The notes beneath the pieces were generated by a model. That model saw nothing but the letters and a program-made list of their open reading frames with translations, did no database searches and was not told the origin of the DNA. This document shows, one piece after another, positions 34,039 through 42,086 of a DNA stretch of 64,000 nucleotides. Each line of letters opens with the position of its first letter. Position 1 is the stretch's first letter. The position numbers and the translations under genes were made by a program. This stretch comes from an uncultured bacterium (lineage in GTDB: Bacteria > Actinomycetota > Coriobacteriia > Coriobacteriales > Atopobiaceae). The stretch lies in assembly GCA_905214865.1 (NCBI GenBank), contig CAJMNO010000009.1:4290-68289 (forward strand), in the 5' to 3' direction.

Positions 34039-34716
34039 TTGGTCTACTACGTCGAGGACGACACGAACATCCGGGAGCTCACGGTCTATGCGCTGTCGCA
34101 GGCGGGGATCGAGGCCGTTGGCTTTGCGAACGACGTCGAGTTCAGGGCGGCGTGCGCGGAGAGGGTGCCCGACGCCGTGCTCCTCGACATCATGCTTCCC
34201 GACACCGATGGCATCGCCATTCTCCGCCGCATCCGTCGCACGCCCGGCCTGTCCCGGGTACCGGTGATGATGCTTACCGCGAAGGACGGGGAGCTTGACA
34301 CCGTCCGCGCCCTCGACGCGGGGGCGGACGACTACCTCTCCAAGCCCTTCGGCATGATGGAGATGGTGAGCCGCGTGCGAGCCCTCCTCAGGAGGACTGC
34401 CCGACAGTCGGAGGACGTCGAGCAGGACCTCCTGAGCGTGGGGCCGCTCAAGCTGTGGCCCTCGCGTCGCGAGGTCACCCTGGACGGGCGCGAGCTCAAG
34501 CTGACCATGCGCGAGTTCGACCTGCTCCAGTTCCTCATGCGCTCCCCCGGCGATGTGTTCTCGCGAGAGGTGCTCCTCCAGCGCGTGTGGGGATGGGACT
34601 TCGACGGCGGCTCGCGCACCGTGGACGTGCACGTGCAGCAGATCCGCTCCAAGCTCGGGGACCACGCCAACCTCATCGAGACGGTGAGGGGCGTCGGATA
34701 CCGGCTCAAGGGCTAG
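34039..34716 (+). CDS. phoB: OmpR/PhoB family response regulator
   Basis: 225 residues, TTG start at 34039 behind AAGGAG. The receiver domain has Glu6-Asp7-Asp8, phospho-acceptor Asp50 (LLDIMLP), Thr80 and Lys102 (LSKPFG). The OmpR-type winged-helix domain is at about 125-225 (REFDLLQFLM, SRTVDVHVQQIRSKL, GVGYRLKG). Position after phoU and before a sensor kinase identifies it as the phosphate-starvation regulator. It probably activates this operon. Confidence 0.9.
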   Translation: MVYYVEDDTNIRELTVYALSQAGIEAVGFANDVEFRAACAERVPDAVLLDIMLPDTDGIAILRRIRRTPGLSRVPVMMLTAKDGELDTVRALDAGADDYLSKPFGMMEMVSRVRALLRRTARQSEDVEQDLLSVGPLKLWPSRREVTLDGRELKLTMREFDLLQFLMRSPGDVFSREVLLQRVWGWDFDGGSRTVDVHVQQIRSKLGDHANLIETVRGVGYRLKG

Positions 34717-34725
34717 GCGGCGCGC

Positions 34726-36129
34726 GTGGGGCTCAAACCCAACAAGAAGGCGGAGCCGCGCTCGCTCCGCAGGAGCGTCTTCGCCGCCCTCGTCGCCACG
34801 GCGGTGGGGGCGGCGGTCGTCGCTACGCTCTCCTCCGCCTTCATCTTCCAGCAGTCGCTCCTCTCCGAGGCCCACGAGGAGCTACGAACCGAGTGCGCCG
34901 CCGTTGCCAAGCGACTCTCCAACGGGTCCAACGAGGTTGAGGTGCTCTCGTCCCTCGACCTCAACGGGGTCCGTGCAACCCTCATAGGCGGGGACGGCAC
35001 CGTTCTGTACGACAACCAGTACCCTGCGTCGAGCCTGCCCAACCACGGGGGCAGGGAGGAGGTCGTGGAGGCGCGCAGCAAGGGCGAGGCAGAGACCGAG
35101 CGCAAGAGCACCACCTCGGGGTATGTGAGCATCTACTGCGCAAAGCTGCTGGACGGCGGCAACGTGCTCAGGCTCTCGGAGGACCGGGCGAGCGTGACGA
35201 GCATCCTCGCAAGGGACTTCGTGCCGCTCGTTGCCGTCATCGTGGTGCTGATCGTTGCCAGTTGGTTCGTGTCCACGTGCCTCTCGCGTGTCATCGTGCG
35301 GCCCATCGTCGCCATCGACCCGTCAGGCGCCGATGCCGCAGGAGGCGCGCCCTATCGCGAGTTGGAGCCTCTCACCAAGCGGCTGTGCGAGCAACAGGGC
35401 GAGCTCAGGGACCAGATGGAGAAGATCCGCGACACCGCAGACATGCGCACGGAGTTCACGGCGAACGTGACGCACGAGCTCAAGACGCCCATCGCCTCGA
35501 TCAGCGGCGCGGCGGAGCTCATCCGCGACGGCATCGCGCGCCCGGAGGACGTCCCCGACTTTGCGGGGAGGATCTACTCGGATGCCCAGCGCCTCTCCAG
35601 CCTCGTGAGCGACATCCTCACCCTGAGCAAGCTCGACGAGTCGGAGCGCTCTGCCGACGACGCGCTGTTTGGCACGGCCGAGATGGTCGACCTCTACGAT
35701 GTTGCGCGCTCCGTCGTGGCGCGCATGGAGCCGCGGGCGAGGGAGGCTGGTCTGCAGATTCGCCTGGACGGCGTGTCGTCGCTCGTTCGCGGCTACCCGC
35801 GCCTCCTCGACGAGCTGGTGAGCAATCTCTGCGAGAACGCCATCCGCTACAACAAGCCCAACGGCAAGGTCTTGGTCTTCGTGTACCCGCGCGATGGAAA
35901 ACCCTCCGTGCGGGTCTCCGACACCGGCGTGGGGATTCCCGAGGAGGCCCAGTCCAAGGTGTTCGAGCGCTTCTATCGCGTGGACAAGTCGCGGTCCCGT
36001 GCCGGTGGCGGCACGGGCCTCGGCCTCGCTATCGTGAAGCACGCGGCGCTTCTCCACCATGCGACGATCTCCCTCAACAGTCAGGTGGGGGAGGGGACCA
36101 CCTTCGAGGTGACGTTCCCCGCGCAGTAG
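34726..36129 (+). CDS. phoR: Sensor histidine kinase, PhoR-like
   Basis: 467 residues, GTG start. Two transmembrane helices (about 17-40 and 160-185) bracket an extracellular domain of roughly 120 residues. The HisKA domain has the phospho-acceptor His near 250 (VTHELKTP). The ATPase domain has the N box NLCENAIRYN near 366, G1 VSDTGVGIP near 398 and G2 GGGTGLGLAIV near 427. It forms a two-component pair with the upstream regulator. Confidence 0.9.
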   Translation: MGLKPNKKAEPRSLRRSVFAALVATAVGAAVVATLSSAFIFQQSLLSEAHEELRTECAAVAKRLSNGSNEVEVLSSLDLNGVRATLIGGDGTVLYDNQYPASSLPNHGGREEVVEARSKGEAETERKSTTSGYVSIYCAKLLDGGNVLRLSEDRASVTSILARDFVPLVAVIVVLIVASWFVSTCLSRVIVRPIVAIDPSGADAAGGAPYRELEPLTKRLCEQQGELRDQMEKIRDTADMRTEFTANVTHELKTPIASISGAAELIRDGIARPEDVPDFAGRIYSDAQRLSSLVSDILTLSKLDESERSADDALFGTAEMVDLYDVARSVVARMEPRAREAGLQIRLDGVSSLVRGYPRLLDELVSNLCENAIRYNKPNGKVLVFVYPRDGKPSVRVSDTGVGIPEEAQSKVFERFYRVDKSRSRAGGGTGLGLAIVKHAALLHHATISLNSQVGEGTTFEVTFPAQ

Positions 36130-36160
36130 GGGCTGCTGCCGTGACGCAAGCCGTGACCCC

Positions 36161-36189
36161 GACGGCATGCCCCATGCTGCGTCGTTTTT
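36161..36189 (+). terminator. Intrinsic terminator of the pst-pho operon
   Basis: GACG-GCATG pairs with CATGC-TG-CGTC, with a small bulge, followed by a run of five T (36185-36189). It lies 32 bases after the phoR stop. Confidence 0.7.
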
Positions 36190-36263
36190 CGTGCCTCTCC
36201 CATGGCATCGCCCTCTGTAGGCTATATTTTTGACGGAAGGTAGAAACTGGGGAAGAGGTTGCG

Positions 36264-36740
36264 TTGGCGAGGGGCATCAAAGGGAAGATTAGCAGGCGGT
36301 TCATACTGTTCACCTGCTCCTCGCTGGTGAGCACCCTGCTCGACCAGGTTATCGCTTGGACGCTGTTCGACGTGCTGCGCAAGCCGTTCGCGAACAGTGA
36401 CTACGCGCGCATCCTCGTCTCTTCGGTCATCGCCCGCGTATGCTCCGTCGCGCTGAACTATGCCATCAACTCGCGCCTGGTCTTCCAGGACCGGCAGTCG
36501 GGCGCCTCCGAGGGCGAGATCGAGCAGGAGGAGAGCGAGGGCGGCATCCCCACCAAGAGGAGCCTGCCCAGGTTCATCGCGACCGCGGCACTGGTCCTGT
36601 TCCTCTCCAGCCTGGGGGTGTTCTTCCTCCATACCGAGTTCGGCGTGCACGAGGGCATCGCCAAGATCTGCTGCGACCTCGCGCTGTTCTTCCTCAACTA
36701 CGCACTGCAGCGCGTGTGGGTCTTCGCCGACGGCAGATAG
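36264..36740 (+). CDS. GtrA-like membrane protein
   Basis: 158 residues, TTG start behind GGGAAGAGG. Four predicted membrane helices with the GtrA family layout: an N-terminal RRFILFTCSSLVSTLLDQVIAW, a helix with NYAINSRLVF and a C-terminal NYALQRVWVF. GtrA-type proteins flip or transfer polyprenyl-linked sugars in surface glycan synthesis. A charged, Glu-rich loop (about 75-95) lies between helices two and three. No glycosyltransferase partner is nearby. Confidence 0.82.
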   Translation: MARGIKGKISRRFILFTCSSLVSTLLDQVIAWTLFDVLRKPFANSDYARILVSSVIARVCSVALNYAINSRLVFQDRQSGASEGEIEQEESEGGIPTKRSLPRFIATAALVLFLSSLGVFFLHTEFGVHEGIAKICCDLALFFLNYALQRVWVFADGR

Positions 36741-37008
36741 GCGGGGGCCGCGGGCGTTCGGCGGCGTTTGGAAGCCGACCATTTCGTGCGCAGGGTCCCC
36801 CATGGCAGGGGAGAGGAACGTTGCCACCAACGTGCTTGCCGCTGAGACGTGACCCCTGGCTCGGCCCCCCTTGCGCTCTGGCCAAACGGGCAGGGAGTGG
36901 GCAGCCTGCCCCCTCCCTCTGGCGTGGAGTACCCCAGCGTCGAAAGTCGATCTTCCGTCTCCTCGGGGGGCCAGGCCCATGGGGTGTCGGTCCCGATGGG
37001 GTGTCGAT

Positions 37009-37027
37009 GGCAAAGAAGGGGAGAGGG
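37009..37027 (+). repeat. Shared island motif, copy 2
   Basis: GCAAAGAAGGGGAGAGGG matches 12573-12590 except at its first base. It lies about 170 bp before the first dyad of island II. Confidence 0.55.
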
Positions 37028-37195
37028 ACGTCTCGTCGACCCCGCGTGCGTGCCCGCTGGTGCGCTACCCCACGTAGGCCCGTTGGCGGCAAGCGGGTCG
37101 CGTGAGCACGTTTCGGGAGGGCTGTCGGCGGAGTCTTGAGACCCGCGGTATCTGCGCAGGTAAAAGGCTCATAGGTAAACGGTCGGCTTCGTCCC

Positions 37196-37243
37196 TGACG
37201 CAAACGACCCGTGCGTGCACTCACGCGATCGGTTTTCCGTCAA
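37196..37243 (+). repeat. Stray 48-bp dyad in island II
   Basis: Outer arms TGACG-C-AAAC-G-ACC and GGTTTTCCGTCA pair with a few mismatches; the core is GCGTG-CACT-CACGC. The centre is 37219.5, 102 bp before the expected centre of the next (half) dyad. It mixes features of families A and B. Confidence 0.6.
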
Positions 37244-37297
37244 AGGACGATGTTTGATGCTTCAGATGTCGGGCGTCCGAGGGGGAAGGGCCACCGA

Positions 37298-37532
37298 TGG
37301 CAGCGAACGCCCGATGTGAGTGCCTCCCTGCGGGAGGGAAGGGAGTGCGGACCAATCCCACCTGGCATTTCCCCAGGTAGGGGATCGTGCGAGGAAGCCG
37401 GCTCCCGACCCATGGCAGGAGGCTCCCGGTGTGTGCACACACATCGGGAGTCTGCTGCCATCTGGGAGGGGAATGGGGGTCTAATGGCAGGAGACTCCCG
37501 ATATGCGCACTCACATCGGGAGTCCCCTGCCA
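37298..37532 (+). repeat. Dyad unit II-B: one half and two complete family-B dyads
   Basis: The left half of a dyad is at 37298-37323 (TGGCAGCGAACGCCCGATGT then GAGTGC) and its right half is replaced by CTCCCTGCGGGAGGGA. Full dyads follow at 37413-37460 (core TGTGTGCACACACA) and 37485-37532 (core TATGCGCACTCACA). The spacing is 115 and 72, as in unit I-B; the expected fourth dyad near 37600-37647 is missing. The long spacer holds GGCATTTCCCCAGGTAGGGG at 37364-37383. Confidence 0.8.
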
Positions 37533-37740
37533 GCCGGGCTGCCAAAGAAGAGTCCGGCCGCGCCTCGCGCCACCCCCGGGCTGAAAGGTGCTCGGGGAAG
37601 GGGGCGAGGGTCACCGACCGCGCGGGGAGGGGCCGCCCGGGCGGGAGGGAACCCCCTCCGTCCCCAGGCCGCCGATTCCCCCGCGCGAGTGGCGCGGCTC
37701 GCGGCGCGGGGGCGGGATGCGGGCGGGACCCCGGGGCGCC

Positions 37741-37966
37741 CGCCGGGAGCCCCGCCCCCTGCGCGCGCCCGCCGCGTGGCTTCCGGCATGGGCCTCGCGC
37801 GCCGGCGCGTCCGCCCCGTTGGCAGGGCGTGGGAGCTCCCGCGCCGACGGAAAGCGCATCCCGCGCGTACGCGTGGGGCGAGTTTTCCGGCACCCGGGAG
37901 CTGGGGGCGGGGATCGATTGCCAGAAAGTCCACCGCGCGTGTACGCGCGGGATGAGGCTTCTGACG
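37741..37966 (+). repeat. Dyad unit II-A1: three family-A dyads
   Basis: Dyads are at 37741-37788 (arms GCCGGGAGCC / GGCTTCCGGC), 37845-37892 (core CGCGTACGCG) and 37919-37966 (core CCGCGCGTGTACGCGCGG). The spacing is 104 and 73-74. The spacer motif is present after the first (37807) and after the third (GCGTTCCCCTGTTGAGGG, 37985-38002). The fourth dyad, expected about 38023-38070, is not recognisable. Confidence 0.75.
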
Positions 37967-38202
37967 CGGGACCGTCCCGCGGTGGCGTTCCCCTGTTGAG
38001 GGACGTCGATGCCCCAACAGTGCACGAGCGAAGGAGCGTCCGGGGGAAATGGCCAGCCGTTCGAAAGTGGGAGATGGCAGCCTTACGTGCTCGGGGGGCC
38101 GACGGAGGTGGGGTGCCGCACTCCATTCTCAGACTTTTGATCTCCCATCCTGAGCGGAGTGGCTTGGTGGTATGAGGCGCTCGGACGCTGATGGGGACTT
38201 GG

Positions 38203-38531
38203 CGGGAAAAATCTCGTTCCGTGTGTACACATACGATGAGCTTTCCGACAGGCGAGTCATTCGGCAGGTCGTTTTCCCAGTTGGAGGCTGGTAAAGTATC
38301 TGATGTTGTCCCAAACTCGCTACCGTGTGTACACACACGATGGAGTTTCTGGCAGTTGGGCTCTGGATGCGGGTTCGATTGTCGAAGAGTCCATCCCGCG
38401 TGTACACGTGCCATGAGGTTTCTGACGCGTGGGCACCCCGTCGGAGCGTTTCTCCTGATGGTGGGACCTCGTTACGCCATTGATGTCAATAACCTCGTCC
38501 CATGTGTACACACGGGGCGGGGTTTCTGGCG
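38203..38531 (+). repeat. Dyad unit II-A2: four family-A dyads
   Basis: Dyads are at 38203-38250, 38307-38354, 38380-38427 and 38484-38531, with centres at 38226.5, 38330.5, 38403.5 and 38507.5. The spacing is 104, 73 and 104, nearly the same as unit I-A. Cores are GTGTGTACAC, GTGTGTACACAC, CGTGTACACG and TGTGTACACA. Spacer motifs GTTTTCCCAGTTGGAGG (38271-38287) and GCGTTTCTCCTGATGG (38446-38461) sit at the same offset. Confidence 0.85.
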
Positions 38532-39047
38532 TGCCCATTTCTCGGCGGGTTGCCAAACGCGGAAGTACGGGCGCTGGGAGTGATGGTCTCCAGGGTAACC
38601 TTCGCGAGTGGTCAGCCCTCGGCGTCAGAGAGGGGCTGACCTCCCCACCGCCTGTGGTGGGGTGTGATGGCGGGCCCTTCCGATTCTCTCGATACGGTCT
38701 CCCTCTTCCGTGAGGTCTTCTGCGGATGCTTTCCAGCCGGATGTGCCGATGGCTTCCGTGCCAGCACGGAGTAAGGGCCAACATTGGTTGCAGAGAGAAG
38801 GGCCATGCAACGGCGGGCGGGCTTCCTTTGCGGGGTCGATTCGACTGCGGAGGCGTTCTCGACTTTCTCTTTGACCAATGATCACCCTTGCTGCTTGCGG
38901 GTACTAGCAGGTTTTCTTCCAGAACGCAGGGGGCCGCGTTTCAAGCCGACGGCAAGAGCTCCAATTGCCGAAAGTTGGAGCCCAACCAACCAGGTGGGAA
39001 CTACCATTTTGCTGAAGATATCCCAAGACCAAGGGAAGAGACCCACC

Positions 39048-40334
39048 ATGCATGGAGAGAGACCCGTGCGAAGGCCGCTCGCAAAGGTGCTCCTCGCGTC
39101 GGCGGCAGGCCTGCTCATGCTTGCGACCCCCGCGGTGGCGAAGGACTCCGGCGCCGTCCGCATGCAGAGGCTGTACAACCCCAACAGCGGGGAGCACTTC
39201 TACACCGCCAACACTAACGAGCGCGACCACCTCGTGAACCTTGGCTGGAGCTATGAGGGCGTGGGCTGGGTTGCCCCCAGCAAGTCGAACATCCCCGTCT
39301 ACCGGCTGTACAACCCTAACGCCGGCGACCACCACTACACGATGAACGCGGCCGAGAGGGACATGCTGGTCAGGGTCGGCTGGAACTACGAGGGCATTGG
39401 CTGGTACTCCAGCGAGGCGCAGACCGTGCCCCTGTACCGCCAGTACAACCCCAATGCGAGGACGGGGACGCACAACTACACCCGGAACAAGGCGGAGAAC
39501 GACAGCCTCGTCCGCGCGGGCTGGCGTGCGGAGGGCATCGGCTGGTACGGCGTCGACCCGTCGCTGGCACCCGTCGACGACTTTGACCACGACACCGGCT
39601 ACGCGGTCATCGAGGCCCGCATGACGCTCAGGGGCAGCGGCACCGGCTACCATGCCAAGGTCGACATCGCGTGCAACGGGCACCCCGGCGTCGCCTCCTT
39701 TGGCATCCAGTACGAGCACAACATGCGCTACGCCCACAAGGGCCCCGGCGGCACCAACAGCACGGCCTTCCTGCTCGAGAACGTGATGGACCACGCCGCG
39801 GAGGCGGGGCTGGAGGGCAAGAGCTACACCTTCATCCAGAACGCCCAGCTTGGGCAGTCCTACCTCATCAGGCTCTCGTGGCACAAGGACACCAACACGC
39901 TCCACTGCTACGTGAACAACGAGGAGGTATTTGCGCAAAAGACGACCTTCCAGCCCCCGTTCACGTTTGCCGTCGAGGGGAGCGTCGAGAGGAACGGGGA
40001 CTCCATCTCCGCCAGCTTTGACCACGTGAAGGTGAAGGCGGGAGACGGTAAACAGGCCTACGGTTACCAGACGGATGACTTTGGGACCATCGGGACTTGG
40101 AACGACAGCAACGATTTCTTTGGCCTCCAGGCAAAGCTGACAAACCCGGGCTATGCCGTGGACGTGGATGGTCCCACGCGCTCCAACGCGTTCGACGCGT
40201 CGATGACCGTGACCGGGACCGCGCGTCTCGACCCGCGCTACGACTGGGACACCTGCTTCCAGCTCGTTGAGCCCACCACGGGCTCCAAGAACCGTCCGCT
40301 CTCGGGGATGGTCAACATCCCCCAGACGCAGTAG
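39048..40334 (+). CDS. Secreted protein with three DUF5648 repeats
   Basis: 428 residues. The ATG at 39048 follows AGGGAAGAG; codons upstream in frame run through non-coding DNA. Signal peptide about 1-31 (cleavage after AVA). Three DUF5648 repeats lie at about 38-76, 80-118 and 123-163 (RLYNPNSGEHFYT, RLYNPNAGDHHYT, RQYNPNARTGTHNYT, each closed by GW..EGI/VGW). These are very close to the repeats of the CotH protein at 4646. The C-terminal 260 residues look all-beta, perhaps a carbohydrate-binding or LamG-like fold, but no motif is decisive. No cell-wall anchor is visible. It lies just after repeat island II. Confidence 0.82.
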   Translation: MHGERPVRRPLAKVLLASAAGLLMLATPAVAKDSGAVRMQRLYNPNSGEHFYTANTNERDHLVNLGWSYEGVGWVAPSKSNIPVYRLYNPNAGDHHYTMNAAERDMLVRVGWNYEGIGWYSSEAQTVPLYRQYNPNARTGTHNYTRNKAENDSLVRAGWRAEGIGWYGVDPSLAPVDDFDHDTGYAVIEARMTLRGSGTGYHAKVDIACNGHPGVASFGIQYEHNMRYAHKGPGGTNSTAFLLENVMDHAAEAGLEGKSYTFIQNAQLGQSYLIRLSWHKDTNTLHCYVNNEEVFAQKTTFQPPFTFAVEGSVERNGDSISASFDHVKVKAGDGKQAYGYQTDDFGTIGTWNDSNDFFGLQAKLTNPGYAVDVDGPTRSNAFDASMTVTGTARLDPRYDWDTCFQLVEPTTGSKNRPLSGMVNIPQTQ

Positions 40335-40484
40335 GGCAGAGCAGGGGAGAAGGACAATCGCCAGGGGGCGGGCCAGCGGTGGCCCGCCCCCTGGCGTCGT
40401 TGCCGCCAGCAATCCCGCCGGCATTCGGTGCGCTCGGGGCGAAGCGGCAGACACGATACGGCCCCTCTCGCCCCGGTGGTGCCC

Positions 40485-41975
40485 CTACAGCCCGAGCTCC
40501 CAGAGGTTGGTCCACCCGCACAGCGGGAGTCCGGGGTAGGGGTTCCAGATGGGACGGTGCAGGCTAAAGCCGCAGCGGTGGTAGAGGACGTTGGCGGGAA
40601 CGTTCTCCGGCGCGGTGTTGATGCGAATCACCGTGCAGCCGCGGCGGCGCGCCTCGGCGACCGCGGCGGAAATGAGCGTCTCGCCCACGTGGCTGCCCCT
40701 GGCGGCAGGGTCCACAGCCAGGAGGTGCATGGTGAGGGAGGCCCCGGCGGGAAGCGTTGGCCAGTCGGCCCCCGTCCCGTCCAGGGCGTCGTCGAGGTCG
40801 AGCGACACCGCGCCCAGCGGATGCGCCCCCGGGCGTGGCGTCCCGTCCCTCTCCACGTCCCCCTCGTCAAAGGCGCACCAGGTCAGGCCCTCCCGGGCAT
40901 AGCGCGCGGCAAGCCCCTCGGGAGGCCAGACGCCGCGAACCCAGCCCGACGTCCCCGAGCGCTCCTCCGCGTCGTCCACCCGGTCGTACAGTGCCTCGAG
41001 TTCCGGGACCCAGCCCCCGTCGACGCGTGCCACGAAAACGCCCGCCGCCGGTCGCGCGGGACCCGCGACGGGGAGGCGCAGGTCGTTCTGCGCCACGGTC
41101 TGCAGCAGGACGTCGGTGCACCAGAGCGGCTCGTGCTTGGGGATGGTGTGGTCGCAGCCGGGGACGGTCACCTGGCGCACGCGGTCGTTTCCGCCCGAGC
41201 GCAGCCCCTCGACGATTTGGCGTGTCTGCCAGGGCCTGATGCAGTCGAACTCGCCCACCACGACGGTCGCGGGGCAGCGCACCGACGAGAGGGACGCGGG
41301 GTCTATGTGCGGCTCGTCCACCATCAGTTGCAGCAGCTCGGCGTTCGTGCGCGCGGCGGTGGCATCCGGCATGAGGAGCGTCGGGTCCACGGGCCCGGCA
41401 TCCCCAAGCGAGTCGAGCCAGTCCGCCCACGCGTGGAGCGACCGTGCCGTCCCCTCAACGTCCCAGTCGCCGTCGTCCACGCCCTCGGGGCACAGGTTGG
41501 CCCCCATGGCCACGAGGCTCAGCACGCGCTCCGGGCAGTCTCGAGCCAGGATGAGCGCCTCGATGCCGCCGTCCGAGAAGCCCAGCACGTGGAAGAGCGT
41601 GACCCCCAGGCGGGCGAGAACCGCGAGGGCATCCGACGCCATGAGCTCGTAGGTCAGGGGTGCCGTCCCGCGGGTCGACCTGCCCTGGGCGCGCGAGTCG
41701 ATGGCGACGACGGAGCGGCCCGTCGCAACCACGGCGTCAATCGTGGGGCCAAAGATGCCATGCTCCTCTCCGTTGCCGTGGAGCAGGACCACGGGTGGCA
41801 CGCTGCGGTCGATCGCAAAGGGCGTGCCGGGCTCGTCCCGCACCCCGTCGGGGGCGTAGACGAAGGCGGCGATCTGCGCCCCATCGGGCGCGGGCACGTG
41901 CAGTGCCGCGGCGGGCGCGGCGTGGGGCCGCTCGTAGGGGCTGGGAAAGTGGAGGCTTGGGGGCACGGGTGCCAT
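40485..41975 (-). CDS. Alpha/beta hydrolase fused to GNAT acetyltransferase
   Basis: 496 residues. The ATG at 41975 follows AAAGGAG. Residues about 25-300 are an alpha/beta hydrolase: oxyanion segment LLHGNGE, nucleophile Ser134 in GFSDGG, Asp244 in VGEFDCIRP and His276 in GCDHTIP complete the triad. Residues about 310-496 are a GNAT domain with AVDPAARGSHVGETLI as the acetyl-CoA loop and NTAPENVPANVLYHRCGF. The two activities in one chain suggest linked handling of an acylated small molecule, which is inference only. It follows the MetRS-like gene after strong hairpins. Confidence 0.85.
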   Translation of the reverse strand: MAPVPPSLHFPSPYERPHAAPAAALHVPAPDGAQIAAFVYAPDGVRDEPGTPFAIDRSVPPVVLLHGNGEEHGIFGPTIDAVVATGRSVVAIDSRAQGRSTRGTAPLTYELMASDALAVLARLGVTLFHVLGFSDGGIEALILARDCPERVLSLVAMGANLCPEGVDDGDWDVEGTARSLHAWADWLDSLGDAGPVDPTLLMPDATAARTNAELLQLMVDEPHIDPASLSSVRCPATVVVGEFDCIRPWQTRQIVEGLRSGGNDRVRQVTVPGCDHTIPKHEPLWCTDVLLQTVAQNDLRLPVAGPARPAAGVFVARVDGGWVPELEALYDRVDDAEERSGTSGWVRGVWPPEGLAARYAREGLTWCAFDEGDVERDGTPRPGAHPLGAVSLDLDDALDGTGADWPTLPAGASLTMHLLAVDPAARGSHVGETLISAAVAEARRRGCTVIRINTAPENVPANVLYHRCGFSLHRPIWNPYPGLPLCGWTNLWELGL

Positions 41976-41994
41976 GGCCGCTCCTTTCGGGATG

Positions 41995-42025
41995 GCGGGC
42001 GAGAGGCACGGCACGTCTCGCCCGC
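41995..42025 (-). terminator. Hairpin upstream of the hydrolase-GNAT gene
   Basis: GCGGGCGAGA (41995-42004) pairs perfectly with TCTCGCCCGC (42016-42025). It is one of two hairpins between the MetRS-like gene and the hydrolase gene. Confidence 0.5.
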
Positions 42026-42033
42026 AAATCGCA

Positions 42034-42068
42034 GGAGGGGGACGGGGCCCACTCGCCCGTCCCCCTCC
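42034..42068 (-). terminator. Terminator after the MetRS-like gene
   Basis: GGAGGGGGACGGG (42034-42046) pairs perfectly with CCCGTCCCCCTCC (42056-42068), a 13-bp stem 18 bases past the stop. Confidence 0.7.
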
Positions 42069-42086
42069 GTCAGATGCTCCTTGGCG

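Larger units (their letters stand above)
36741..39047. other. Repeat island II: 2.3 kb non-coding region
   Basis: No convincing gene is seen. It contains the shared 19-bp motif (37009-37027), a stray dyad (37196-37243), a partial B unit (37298-37532), a partial A unit (37741-37966), a full A unit (38203-38531), a CTCCATTCTCAGACTTTTGA stretch (38121-38140) and, before the DUF5648 gene, GTCAGCCC..GGGGCTGAC and CCCCACCGCCTGTGGTGGGG hairpins at about 38609-38661. The segment 37560-37740 is extremely GC-rich. Confidence 0.7.

Noticed and set aside
37196..38531. Insertion sequence or transposon
   Set aside because: No transposase gene, no target-site duplication and no pair of matching terminal repeats could be identified around the islands.
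37211..38583. Open frames of 100-270 codons in island II
   Set aside because: Same reason: translations of dyads and of very GC-rich DNA, with no family similarity.
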